Assembly: GCA_028693085.1 (NCBI GenBank)
Contig: JAQUWC010000027.1
Span: 1-22,051, forward strand
Source of the DNA: UBA5266 sp002411545
GTDB lineage: Bacteria > Bacteroidota > Bacteroidia > Bacteroidales > WCHB1-69
Length of the DNA: 22,051 bases
Direction of reading: 5' to 3'
Shown here: piece after piece, positions 1-8,330 of the stretch
How the letters are laid out: every line of letters starts with the position of its first letter
Position numbering within the stretch: the first letter of the stretch is position 1
Made by a program: the position numbers and the translations under genes
The notes under the pieces: generated by a model
What the model was told of the DNA's origin: nothing
Seen by the model: the letters and a program-made list of their open reading frames with translations, nothing else
The model's database searches: none

Positions 1-190
1 GAACAAAGTTAGACATAAGAATAATCGTTATATATATATCATTTGACAAGACATCTTCTGAAATAAGTATTACATATCCAACAGAAAAATACGTTTACGA
101 CTAGAAGAAATATGTTTTCATGGAGGAATTGTCGGATTTATATGTAAAGATTATGAAGTGATAAAAAAGGAAGTTATATATGAAAATCCT
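1..190 (+). pseudogene. Possible decayed 3' end of an unidentified coding sequence
   Basis: No intact gene is visible in the first 349 bases. Frame 3 is open from the window edge to a TAG at 102-104. Frame 2 is open from about position 62 to a TAA near 190 and has no ATG. The frame 3 residues before the TAG (ITYPTEKYVYD) and the frame 2 residues after it (EEICFHGGIVGFICKDYEVI) read like neighbouring parts of one beta-rich protein split by a frameshift. That is only an impression, because I do not recognise a family. From 191 to 349 I see nothing coding. The segment could equally be plain intergenic DNA. Confidence 0.2.
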
Positions 191-349
191 TAACAAAAGA
201 AACCTGCTTATCGAAAGTACCTTTCCTTACTTGTTTGGCTTTTGATACCAGAGCCGGCATGTTTTCCTTGAATTATGCTTTGGGCAAACAATTTCAATAA
301 TCCCATTAGCTTGAAAAACGGCGTAGAATATATTGCCCTATTTTAAGCT

Positions 350-2389
350 TTATTCTATTTTCTTCGTTGCTTCGGAAGTGGCTTTTAACAAAGCATCGAC
401 CGAAAGGGTGTTCCCGACGGCTTTTTGCATCCAGTATTGCGGTATAAGTCTCCCCATCGAATAAATGCGTTCTATTTCACGGCCTCTGTCTTTTTCCTTG
501 AAATACTCTTCTAATTGGAAATCGATTAAATGACCCAGTGGATAAGCCGAAAGATACAAAGGAGCATCTATCATATGGGAATAAACGGCAAGGATGGGTT
601 CGTCTTTACTGCCGAAAACGGGAGCATAATAGGTATTCCACACTTCTTTGGCAATGTTAATTACTTTATCTTTTAATTCTGTAGCGCTAGCATCGGGATG
701 CTCGTACATCCATTGCCAAACTTTCATATCGACCAACGACACTCCCATGATTTCATAGCAACCCCAGAAGATGTCAAGGGTATTCAAGTATTGTGCTTTT
801 TCGTTAGCGTCACCCATGCCTAACAATGCCAGGTCTTGTTGTTGAAACACAAAAGCCAGTGCTTCGGTAAAAGCGGTATTTGGAACGCCGTTAAGGAAAT
901 AATTAGGCACTAAATGCAAGGAAATGGTTTGTTCCACATTATGTCCGAATTCATGTATGCCGATGTTATATCCTTTATAATCCATACCTTTTGCTCCAAT
1001 ACGTGTACGTAAGAGTGCATTATCCGATTTCATTTGTGAACCCCAGGCATGCCCGGCACCCACCGAAGCATCCACATCCACATGTTGGCAAATAAACTGT
1101 GCTTTTTCTTGGGGAAATCCCATCTTCATCAGTATCTGTGGTAAATCGGCCACAAAAGCCTCTTTGGTTGGGTATTTGGCCATTACCTTCTTATCCAATT
1201 CCGCCGGATCCATTTCGCTGCGACTTTTAAACCCGTCGTACCAAATGTCGTATGGTTGCAGTTCACGTCCCAATCGTTGCTTTATCAATGCAGCCACTTC
1301 TTTCACTTGAGGTGAAGACACCAGAGCTACAAAAAGCTTTTCTACTTCTGCTTGTGATATTTCAAACTCCTGATCGAATTTACGGGAGATATAGGTAGGG
1401 TAGTAGGTGTAATAGGAATCCGCGGCATGCATGGCTTGGAAGTTATTCAATAAAAATTGATAGCGTGTGTCGCCTTCAGCTACTGCTTTTTGTTCTTTGC
1501 CGTTTTTGTAGATCTTATTGGCATAAGGATTCCAAGCATAATCGCCTTTATTGATAACTTCTTTGGGTATGGTTTGATAGATAATATGTTTCATGACTTC
1601 ATAAATCATCTGTTGTTTTTCCAAACCCTTGTTTTTGTCGGCATAGTTGGATTTTAGCTCATCGCGCAAGCCCCAGTGGGTTATTAAAACCATGTCTTTC
1701 GGGAATATGGATTGTTGTTGCTTATCCACCAACGAACCCATATAAATGTTATAATTTGAAATATAATTGTCGGAAGCAGCGGTGGCTTGATCTATCTGTT
1801 GTTGAGCGGCAGCGGGTACCCTTGCAGTAAACACATCCCCCAGACGGGCGTAACCCCATTCGGTGTCGCTCCATGTGTCGGCAAGTTGCGTTTTTTCTTC
1901 CAAGGTATAAAAAGGAAAATTCAAGGTGATAATAAAGGCTATTTTATTGGCAAACATATCATCGCTGAAATGAGCCAAGCCGTTGTAAGCGGCAAACATA
2001 TCATCGACAGACAATTTCTCATAGCCCACCACATGGCTTGGACGCAACATCTCAATGCTGACTCTGTTGTTATGACCATAGATGGTTTCGAAATTTTGGC
2101 AGAAACGCTGAAATAGTTTTTCTTTTTCGGCAGCATCTTTGCAAAAATGAGTCAGGCAGAAGCTTTGAAACTCCTCTTTACTGCCGTTTTCTTCTTGCCA
2201 TAAATCGGCGGTTTGTTTTACGCCTTTGGCGACTAATTCTTTACTCAAACTCGTTTGTTTGAGAATAGCAGCTATGGTTGATTTGACAGTCATGGGATCA
2301 ATGCTTTTTTTTGTTTCCGTTTGATTTTTTTTCGAGGAACATGCACTTAAGACAACAAGGCAGATAAAAGGGATAAGGTATGTTTTCAT
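350..2389 (-). CDS. Lipoprotein zinc metallopeptidase (HEFGH gluzincin, M3-like)
   Basis: The 679-residue product starts with a lipoprotein signal peptide: a hydrophobic stretch at residues 5-15 and lipobox LSAC with the lipidated cysteine at position 17. It should therefore be anchored in the outer or inner membrane facing the periplasm or surface. The zinc-binding motif HEFGH occupies residues 479-483 (catalytic Glu480), and E509 in the segment NTAFTEALAF is a plausible third zinc ligand, which is the gluzincin arrangement. The long, mostly helical sequence and the late position of HExxH resemble oligopeptidases of the M3/M2 type and the uncharacterised Bacteroidota lipoproteins usually annotated as peptidases. 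Substrate is unknown. The only upstream gene on this strand is tRNA-Gly, about 60 bases away, and no separate promoter is seen, so co-transcription with the tRNA is likely. The fold and metal site are well supported; a precise family name is not. Confidence 0.85.
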   Translation of the reverse strand: MKTYLIPFICLVVLSACSSKKNQTETKKSIDPMTVKSTIAAILKQTSLSKELVAKGVKQTADLWQEENGSKEEFQSFCLTHFCKDAAEKEKLFQRFCQNFETIYGHNNRVSIEMLRPSHVVGYEKLSVDDMFAAYNGLAHFSDDMFANKIAFIITLNFPFYTLEEKTQLADTWSDTEWGYARLGDVFTARVPAAAQQQIDQATAASDNYISNYNIYMGSLVDKQQQSIFPKDMVLITHWGLRDELKSNYADKNKGLEKQQMIYEVMKHIIYQTIPKEVINKGDYAWNPYANKIYKNGKEQKAVAEGDTRYQFLLNNFQAMHAADSYYTYYPTYISRKFDQEFEISQAEVEKLFVALVSSPQVKEVAALIKQRLGRELQPYDIWYDGFKSRSEMDPAELDKKVMAKYPTKEAFVADLPQILMKMGFPQEKAQFICQHVDVDASVGAGHAWGSQMKSDNALLRTRIGAKGMDYKGYNIGIHEFGHNVEQTISLHLVPNYFLNGVPNTAFTEALAFVFQQQDLALLGMGDANEKAQYLNTLDIFWGCYEIMGVSLVDMKVWQWMYEHPDASATELKDKVINIAKEVWNTYYAPVFGSKDEPILAVYSHMIDAPLYLSAYPLGHLIDFQLEEYFKEKDRGREIERIYSMGRLIPQYWMQKAVGNTLSVDALLKATSEATKKIE

Positions 2390-2448
2390 GGTGTGAAACG
2401 ATGTTTAAGGGTTGATTAATTGGGGTTAACATGCAGTCTTGCAATTTG

Positions 2449-2521
2449 AGCGGAAAACGGGATTCGAACCCGCGACCCTTGGCTTGGGAAGCCAATGCTC
2501 TACCAACTGAGCTACTTCCGC
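2449..2521 (-). tRNA. tRNA-Gly, anticodon CCC
   Basis: The reverse strand folds into a complete cloverleaf. The acceptor stem is GCGGAAG with TTTCCGC (one G-U pair), and the D arm is GCTC/GAGC with an 8-base loop. The anticodon arm is TTGGC/GCCAA around the loop TTCCCAA, giving anticodon CCC. A 5-base variable loop and T arm GCGGG/CCCGT with loop TTCGAAT follow. The discriminator base is T at 2449, and no CCA is encoded after it. The anticodon decodes GGG glycine codons. A -7 type promoter box lies just upstream at 2530-2537, and the peptidase gene follows on the same strand. Confidence 0.96.
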
Positions 2522-2529
2522 ATGAAGTG

Positions 2530-2537
2530 CAAAAGTA
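2530..2537 (-). promoter_or_regulatory. Bacteroidota -7 promoter box for tRNA-Gly
   Basis: On the minus strand this reads TACTTTTG followed by CA, matching the Bacteroidota -7 consensus TAnnTTTG. It ends nine bases before the mature tRNA 5' end, so transcription would begin only a few bases upstream of the tRNA. No convincing -33 TTTG was found. It probably also drives the lipoprotein peptidase gene downstream. Confidence 0.65.
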
Positions 2538-2618
2538 ACAAATTATTCGAAATAATCCATCATTTTATGAAATTCTTTTTTTTTCGATACAGGCTGTTTG
2601 TTTCAGATTATTATTGAC

Positions 2619-2759
2619 CGATAAATTCAAAATATTTCTTCGCTTCGTTCGGAATGACAGTCTTACACTTTGTTCCCTTCCTTATTATTAAAAACATAGT
2701 CATTCCGAGCGTAAGGAAGTGAAACGAAGAATTTGTAAGGACTCATGAAATATTTATCG
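2619..2759. repeat. Imperfect inverted-repeat element (REP/REPIN-like)
   Basis: Outer arms CGATAAAT (2619-2626) and ATTTATCG (2752-2759) are exact inverted copies. Inside them lie ATATTTCTTCG... on the left and the inverse ...CGAAGAATTTG on the right. The inner arms are TTCGGAATGAC (ending 2658) and GTCATTCCGAG (starting 2699). The two halves therefore carry the same motif (TTCTTCG...CGGAATGAC) in opposite orientation around a roughly 40-base centre. This layout resembles paired REP sequences or a small non-autonomous element. It encodes nothing. It sits between the tRNA-Gly promoter and the small membrane protein gene. Confidence 0.6.
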
Positions 2760-2818
2760 AAGTATGATAGAAAAAATCTAAAAATATTTCTTTTTTTTTC
2801 GATTTATAAAAAAAAGTA

Positions 2819-2826
2819 TATATTTG
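2819..2826 (+). promoter_or_regulatory. -7 promoter box for the small membrane protein gene
   Basis: TATATTTG followed by CA matches TAnnTTTG. The box ends 39 bases before the ATG at 2866, leaving a leader of roughly 30 bases. Confidence 0.6.
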
Positions 2827-2865
2827 CATAGTAATTCAATAAAGTATTAATTAAAAGTTTGTAGT

Positions 2866-3345
2866 ATGAATTCAACAGAAAATCAAGGACAAGAGTCCAA
2901 AATGTTCCTCACCAAGACAGCAGAAAAATACCTAAAAACAACGGCTAAGTGGACAAAATTCTATTCTATCCTATGTTATATAGGCGTTGTAGTGTTAATC
3001 ATTGTAGGTATTTTAAGTTTATTAATCGCTAAGATACCTAGTTTGCAGTCGTTGCCGGAAATGGATGCAAATGTAGGTATGAGTAATTTTTTCCCTTTTA
3101 CCTTGGTAGGTATTGCCTACATCATCATGGGATTAGTTATGATTATTCCTGCTACCTATCTCTATCAATTTGGGCAACGCTATAATGATGCCTTAGTGAT
3201 TAACAATGTGGCTACCCTCGAAGTCGCTATTGGAAAAATGAAATCCTATTGGAAATTTATAGGCATTTATTCCATTATCGCTATTGTCGTTGCCATCGTA
3301 ATGGTTATCTTGTCAATAATTTTAAAATTTGGGTGTATGGTATAA
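2866..3345 (+). CDS. Small membrane protein (possibly DUF5362 family)
   Basis: The 159-residue product has a polar N-terminus and then four hydrophobic segments, at about residues 35-55, 73-95 (ending in an ATYLYQFG turn), and a C-terminal pair or single long helix at about 130-155. Between them, at residues 100-128, is a charged amphipathic stretch. The layout is like the small Bacteroidota membrane proteins assigned to DUF5362, whose role is unknown; I give that family name from resemblance only. The gene stands alone, with its own promoter box and a strong terminator, and is transcribed away from the tRNA region. Nothing indicates a function. Confidence 0.75.
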   Translation: MNSTENQGQESKMFLTKTAEKYLKTTAKWTKFYSILCYIGVVVLIIVGILSLLIAKIPSLQSLPEMDANVGMSNFFPFTLVGIAYIIMGLVMIIPATYLYQFGQRYNDALVINNVATLEVAIGKMKSYWKFIGIYSIIAIVVAIVMVILSIILKFGCMV

Positions 3346-3366
3346 TTCTATTTTATTATTTTTTAT

Positions 3367-3410
3367 AACAAACACCATTCATACAATACAGGGTGGTGTT
3401 TGTTTTTTTT
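3367..3410 (+). terminator. Rho-independent terminator after the small membrane protein gene
   Basis: An 11-bp perfect stem (3367-3377 with 3394-3404, core ACAAACACCA/TGGTGTTTGT) closes a 16-base loop. It runs straight into eight T residues at 3403-3410, and starts 22 bases after the stop codon. Confidence 0.88.
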
Positions 3411-3498
3411 AGAAAGAATCTAACATTTAACTCAATACTTTTCTATCATTGAATGGAGGACTGTTTATTCGTTGCTGGATAACAATCGATGGGAGTGA

Positions 3499-3555
3499 GT
3501 TGGCGCCAACTTGAGTCTGTATTGGCGCCAATGTGAACTCAAGTTAGCGCCCAAT
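3499..3555. repeat. Triple TTGGCGCCAA palindrome array with concentric inverted repeat
   Basis: Three units lie exactly 22 bp apart: TTGGCGCCAA at 3500, TTGGCGCCAA at 3522, and the degenerate TTAGCGCCCAA at 3544. The middle one extends to the perfect 12-bp palindrome ATTGGCGCCAAT (3521-3532). Around it, AACTTGAGT (3508-3516) and ACTCAAGTT (3537-3545) form a perfect inverted repeat with the same centre (3526.5). If the outer units are included, the arms match at 15 of 18 positions. The array lies about 155 bp upstream of the nadB -7 box. The rest of the 3411-3708 interval holds a second weak inverted repeat (TGTAAC 3555-3560, GTTACA 3584-3589) and no gene. Confidence 0.7.
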
Positions 3556-3708
3556 GTAACGAATGGCATGTTATCGGATTATTGTTACAATACTACTTAT
3601 GAAGAGGTGAATAGTGTTCTATTTCGAATTCGTCCGCTTTAATTTTTCGTTCATATAAAAAGATATAATCTCTTGTTTCCTTATGGGTAAGGTAATCTAT
3701 AAAAAGAG

Positions 3709-3716
3709 TACTTTTG
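3709..3716 (+). promoter_or_regulatory. -7 promoter box for nadB
   Basis: TACTTTTG followed by CA matches the Bacteroidota -7 consensus. It ends 28 bases before the nadB ATG, giving a leader of about 20 bases. Confidence 0.65.
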
Positions 3717-3744
3717 CACAAGATGAATAAAAATAAAATCGGAG

Positions 3745-5307
3745 ATGAAACAGGTTGATTTTCTGGTGATAGGTTCGGGAATAGCTGGTTTGAGTTTTGC
3801 CCTGAAAGCAAGTAAATACGGATCGGTGTGTTTGGTAACGAAAGATGTGGCGCAAGAAACTTCGACGCGTTATGCACAAGGAGGCATCGCAGCGGTGATG
3901 TACGATCCTGATACTCACCAAAAGCATATTGAAGATACCATGATAGCCGGACATGATTTATCCGATCCGGAAATTGTACGTATTACCATTACCGAATCGA
4001 CCGATAGGGTAAAAGATCTAATCGAATGGGGGGTCGATTTCGACAAAAACACCTCGGGACGCTATGACCTAGCCCGAGAAGGGGGGCACTCCGAATTCAG
4101 GGTGCTCCATCACAAGGATATTACCGGTCTGGAAATACAACAGAAATTATACCTCAAAGCACAAGAAGATAAAAACATTGAAGTGCTCGAAAAATATTTT
4201 GCCGTCGAAATACTCACCCAGCATCATTTGGGCATCAAAGTAACCAAGCACTCTACCGATATCTGTTGTTTCGGAGCCTATGTGTATAACCCGCATACTC
4301 AAAAAGTAGATACCATATTAGCCAAAAACACTATCTTAGCTACGGGAGGTATCGGAAATGTGTATGGCAACACCACCAATCCCATTGTAGCCACCGGCGA
4401 CGGCATTGCCATGGTTCATCGTGCCAAGGGGATGATTAGAGGCATGGAGTTTGTCCAATTTCATCCGACGACTTTATACAATCCCAGCGAACGACCGGCC
4501 TTTTTAATTACCGAGGCTTTGCGTGGTGCCGGTGCTGTTTTAAAAGATTGGCAAGGTAACGAATTTATGAAAAAATACGATGAAAGGGGCTCCCTGGCAC
4601 CCCGCGATATCGTAGCCAGAGCCATAGACCATGAGTTGAAAATTAGCGGCGAACATCACGTCTTTTTGGATGCCCGTCATATAGACAAAAGCGTTTTCTT
4701 TAATCATTTCCCCAATATTTACAGCAAATGTCTTTCCATTGGCATTGATGCCACCAAAGACATGATACCCGTTGTTCCGGCGGCTCATTATTCTTGCGGC
4801 GGTATTTTGGTGGATAAATGGGGTTGTACGACTATTGCCAATTTATATGCTTTGGGGGAATGTGCTTCCACGGGTTTGCACGGAGCAAACCGCCTTGCAT
4901 CAAACTCTTTATTGGAATCCTTGGTGTTCTCTCATCGCGCTTGCATCCACGCCAGTGAACGTTTATCTCAAATTTCTTTCGAAAATAATATCAAAGATTG
5001 GAATGCCGAAGGTACGGTCTCGAACGAAGAAATGATTCTGGTTACGCATAACATACGTGAATTGCAATCAATTATGAGTTATTATGTAGGAATCGTACGT
5101 TCCGACCAACGTTTGGAAAGGGCTTTTAACCGTTTGAATATTATTTATAATGAAGCGGAAACTTTATACCAGCATTCGGTGGTTACCAAACGCATCTGTG
5201 AATTGCGCAATATGGTTTGTACGGCTTATTTGATCACACGTCATGCCATGCAACGTAAAGAGAGTATAGGCTTACACTATTCAATAGATTATCCGCCTAA
5301 AAAATAA
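3745..5307 (+). CDS. nadB: L-aspartate oxidase
   Basis: This flavoenzyme oxidises L-aspartate to iminoaspartate, the first step of de novo NAD synthesis, and passes it to quinolinate synthase NadA. The 520-residue length is normal for the family. The FAD-binding Rossmann motif GSGIAG is at residues 10-15. Further family motifs are RYAQGGIAAV, EGGHSEFRVLHH, the FAD/substrate segment QFHPTTLY, TEALRGAGA, APRDIVARAIDHE, the active-site HYSCGG and GANRLASNSLLE. The C-terminal helical domain is complete. The ATG at 3745 is preceded by a GGAG and a -7 box. nadA and nadC are not in the window, so the gene stands alone here. It converges with the YitT gene, with only 8 bases between them. Confidence 0.96.
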   Translation: MKQVDFLVIGSGIAGLSFALKASKYGSVCLVTKDVAQETSTRYAQGGIAAVMYDPDTHQKHIEDTMIAGHDLSDPEIVRITITESTDRVKDLIEWGVDFDKNTSGRYDLAREGGHSEFRVLHHKDITGLEIQQKLYLKAQEDKNIEVLEKYFAVEILTQHHLGIKVTKHSTDICCFGAYVYNPHTQKVDTILAKNTILATGGIGNVYGNTTNPIVATGDGIAMVHRAKGMIRGMEFVQFHPTTLYNPSERPAFLITEALRGAGAVLKDWQGNEFMKKYDERGSLAPRDIVARAIDHELKISGEHHVFLDARHIDKSVFFNHFPNIYSKCLSIGIDATKDMIPVVPAAHYSCGGILVDKWGCTTIANLYALGECASTGLHGANRLASNSLLESLVFSHRACIHASERLSQISFENNIKDWNAEGTVSNEEMILVTHNIRELQSIMSYYVGIVRSDQRLERAFNRLNIIYNEAETLYQHSVVTKRICELRNMVCTAYLITRHAMQRKESIGLHYSIDYPPKK

Positions 5308-5315
5308 AAAGAAAT

Positions 5316-6203
5316 TTACAATTTAATTTCATCGAAGTTTTTGCCGTACACGCTATTGGCTTTAGCTATGCTGATAAAAGCACTTTTGTCGATGTGTTTG
5401 ATGATGCGTATAATATTGCGCTTGTCGCCTTTATGAGCGATAACAAGTAAAATATCCGTTTCCTTTTTTGAATAAGAACCGTAGCCTTTAATCATGGTTG
5501 CTCCCCGCTTTAATTGAGTGTTGATTTGATCGGCGATGGCTTGATTTTTTTGGGAAAATACCATGATCTGATAGGTTTGCCTGAAGCCGTCCAAAACTAA
5601 ATCGGAGGCAAAGGTATAGGCAATCATGACTACAAAACTATATACCAATTTTTCTACTGAACCCACAATGAGAAAAGAGCTGGCTACAATAAATACATTA
5701 ATATATAAGGTTAAACGACCGTAGGATATACTTCTGTATTTTCCTATCATCAAAGCAATAATATCGGTTCCGCCGGTATTGCCTCCATTATTCAAAGCCA
5801 TTCCCACACCTACACCCGAAAGCATGGCTCCTATCAATGAACATAAAAACATATCGTCGACCAAAGGTTTAGGAAAAAACGGTTTCATGATCGAAAAAGC
5901 AATCGACAACATGACGCTGCATATGATAGTTCTCAGGGCAAATTCTTTTCCTAAGATTTTTATCGATATCAAAACAAGGATAATATTACCGATTAAAACC
6001 GTAATGCCAATAGGAAAACCGGTAGCAAAATAAAGAATAGCAGAGATACCGCTTATGCCGCCTCCGGTCAATTGATGGGGAATTAAAAAGGCCGACCAAG
6101 CAAAGGAAAAGATAAAAAGGCCTAAAAAGATAAAGAAATAATTTTTTATTTCGTTGAAAATTACTTCTTTTGTTAGATGTTTATGTATACTAATACCTTT
6201 CAT
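5316..6203 (-). CDS. YitT family membrane protein (DUF161 plus DUF2179)
   Basis: The 295-residue product has several hydrophobic segments between about residues 20 and 200 and the conserved Gly/Asn-rich stretch GVGMALNNGGNTGGTDIIA at about 130-148, characteristic of YitT proteins. From about 205 onward is a soluble C-terminal domain (RQTYQIMVFSQ..., KETDILLVIAHKGD...) matching DUF2179. Members are integral membrane proteins of unknown function, sometimes proposed as transporters. The start lies 27 bases downstream of the ftsH stop and no promoter is seen between them, so it is probably the last gene of the rsfS-ftsH transcript. Confidence 0.88.
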   Translation of the reverse strand: MKGISIHKHLTKEVIFNEIKNYFFIFLGLFIFSFAWSAFLIPHQLTGGGISGISAILYFATGFPIGITVLIGNIILVLISIKILGKEFALRTIICSVMLSIAFSIMKPFFPKPLVDDMFLCSLIGAMLSGVGVGMALNNGGNTGGTDIIALMIGKYRSISYGRLTLYINVFIVASSFLIVGSVEKLVYSFVVMIAYTFASDLVLDGFRQTYQIMVFSQKNQAIADQINTQLKRGATMIKGYGSYSKKETDILLVIAHKGDKRNIIRIIKHIDKSAFISIAKANSVYGKNFDEIKL

Positions 6204-6230
6204 TTTTTATAGAAAATAGAATTGCATCTA

Positions 6231-8276
6231 TTAAAAATCAACGGAATTATCTTTTTCTTCCGTAGGTGTTTCCGTAGTTTGTGTGTTATTGTTCTTGATG
6301 ATCTTATTGTCGGAGTCAAACGGTCTTTCACCGAACACTTCTACTAAGTCTTCCCTATAAATCACCTCTTTTTCCAAAAGCTGAGTAGCCAGTTTAGTAA
6401 GTTGTTCTTTGTGGGTCGTTAAAATATCTTTTGCCCGTTGATAGGCTGTGTCGATGAGTTTATGCACTTCTTCATCAATTAATTTAGCTGTTGTCTCGCT
6501 ATAAGGCTTTGAAAATGAATATTCACTCTGGCCTGAAGAATCATAATAGCTAAGATTACCGATTTTCTCGTTTAAGCCGTAATACATTACCATGGCATAG
6601 GCTTGTTTGGTTACTCTTTCGAGATCGTTCAGGGCGCCGGTCGATATCTTTCCGAACATCACATCTTCGGCCGCTCTGCCGCCCAGGGTTGCCGATATCT
6701 CATCCATCAATTGATCCGTATTGGTGATTTGGCGTTCTTCGGGCAGGTACCAGGCAGCACCCAAGGATTTGCCTCTGGGGACTATGGTTACTTTTACCAA
6801 AGGCGAAGCATGTTCCAACAACCAGCTGACGGTAGCATGACCGGCTTCGTGGAAGGCAATGACTCTTTTCTCTTTGGGAGAAATGATTTTGCTTCTTCTT
6901 TCCAAGCCGCCAATGATGCGGTCAATGGCCGAGAGGAAATCTTCTTTTTCGATTTCGGCTTTGTTTTTACGTGCGGCTACCAAGGCCGCTTCATTGCACA
7001 CATTGGCGATGTCGGCACCGGAGAAACCCGGTGTTTGACGAGCAAAGAATTCAATGTCGACATTTTTCGATAATTTCAAAGGACGTATATGTACCTTAAA
7101 TATTTCTATGCGTTCTTCCACATCGGGGAGTTCCACATGAATCTGACGGTCGAAACGTCCGGCACGCAACAAGGCTCTATCCAAGATATCGGCACGGTTG
7201 GTAGCGGCCAACATAATGATGCCGGCATTGGTTGAAAAACCGTCCATTTCGGTAAGCAGCTGGTTGAGTGTGTTTTCTCTTTCGTCGTTGGCACCTGTGA
7301 GGGCATTGCGACCGCGGGCACGACCTACCGCATCGATTTCGTCGATAAAAATAATACAAGGGGCTTTTTCTTTGGCGGTTTTAAATAAATCGCGTACGCG
7401 AGAAGCACCCACACCGACAAACATTTCTACGAAATCGGAACCTGAAAGGGAGAAAAACGGCACTTTGGCTTCGCCGGCAACGGCACGCGCCAACAAGGTT
7501 TTTCCTGTACCCGGAGGACCTACCAACAAAGCTCCTTTGGGTATTTTCCCTCCTAAATTGGTGTATCTCTGTGGATTTTTTAAAAAGTCGACGATTTCTA
7601 CGATCTCTTCTTTGGCACTCTCCAAGCCGGCAACGTCATTAAAGGTTACCGGAGGTTGAGTGGTCTTGTCATAAAGTTGTGCCTTCGATTTGCCGATGTT
7701 GAAAATCTGACCACCGGCTCCGCCACCGGCTTTACCAATGCCACGCATCGACCAGTAGAAGAATCCGAATATCAGCAGAAAGGGCAATATCCATCCCAAA
7801 ATTTCCCATCCCCACTTCTTGGTGTTGTCGCTCAATACGACGATGTGTTTGAAATTCTCTTCCAAAAATATTTTTTCTTCCGGAGTTTTTCCGGCTGTAT
7901 CGCGTTGGAAGGCTTTTTCTTCGGCCTCTTTGATTTCCTGACTGAAAGTAGCTATGTCGGCAATGTCGATGTAGAAATGTGGCCCGTTTTTGCTACGGTC
8001 GAAAGCTTTTTTATAGGCTGAATCGGCATTGATAGACAAGGGCCTTAGGTAGATTTGTGCTTGCTCCTTTTGTTTGACAATCACAATCTTTTCGATGTCG
8101 CCTTGGGCGATCATCCTTTCTAATTTCACATTATCTATAGATACGGTCGAAGGTTGCCAACCCCACAAACCAATGGCAACGATGGCTATGGTCAATAGGC
8201 CGTATATCCAGTAAAAATTAAAACCCCGTTTCTTGTCTTTGGGTGTTTGAGGGTCTTTTGTGTTTTTCTCATCCAT
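6231..8276 (-). CDS. ftsH: ATP-dependent zinc metalloprotease FtsH
   Basis: This is a membrane-anchored hexameric AAA+ protease that degrades misfolded membrane proteins and selected cytosolic regulators. In the 681 residues, a first transmembrane helix lies at about 20-40, a periplasmic domain follows, and a second helix spans about 158-178. The AAA+ module has Walker A GPPGTGKT at 253-260, the pore segment FVGVGASRVR, Walker B IIFIDEID at 308-315 and the second region of homology RADILDRALLRAGRFDR at 361-377. The zinc site HEAGH is at 476-480 with further conserved LGGRAAEDVMFG. The tail is acidic and polar. It lies 54 bases after rsfS and 27 before the YitT gene. Confidence 0.97.
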   Translation of the reverse strand: MDEKNTKDPQTPKDKKRGFNFYWIYGLLTIAIVAIGLWGWQPSTVSIDNVKLERMIAQGDIEKIVIVKQKEQAQIYLRPLSINADSAYKKAFDRSKNGPHFYIDIADIATFSQEIKEAEEKAFQRDTAGKTPEEKIFLEENFKHIVVLSDNTKKWGWEILGWILPFLLIFGFFYWSMRGIGKAGGGAGGQIFNIGKSKAQLYDKTTQPPVTFNDVAGLESAKEEIVEIVDFLKNPQRYTNLGGKIPKGALLVGPPGTGKTLLARAVAGEAKVPFFSLSGSDFVEMFVGVGASRVRDLFKTAKEKAPCIIFIDEIDAVGRARGRNALTGANDERENTLNQLLTEMDGFSTNAGIIMLAATNRADILDRALLRAGRFDRQIHVELPDVEERIEIFKVHIRPLKLSKNVDIEFFARQTPGFSGADIANVCNEAALVAARKNKAEIEKEDFLSAIDRIIGGLERRSKIISPKEKRVIAFHEAGHATVSWLLEHASPLVKVTIVPRGKSLGAAWYLPEERQITNTDQLMDEISATLGGRAAEDVMFGKISTGALNDLERVTKQAYAMVMYYGLNEKIGNLSYYDSSGQSEYSFSKPYSETTAKLIDEEVHKLIDTAYQRAKDILTTHKEQLTKLATQLLEKEVIYREDLVEVFGERPFDSDNKIIKNNNTQTTETPTEEKDNSVDF

Positions 8277-8330
8277 ATTTTATGTTTCCTAGTTCTATGA
8301 TTGTAAATATTTCTTAACGTATGAAAGGGC

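Noticed and set aside
6603..7659. Long antisense open readings across ftsH
   Set aside because: They are shadows of a strongly conserved gene in other frames and show no family motif.
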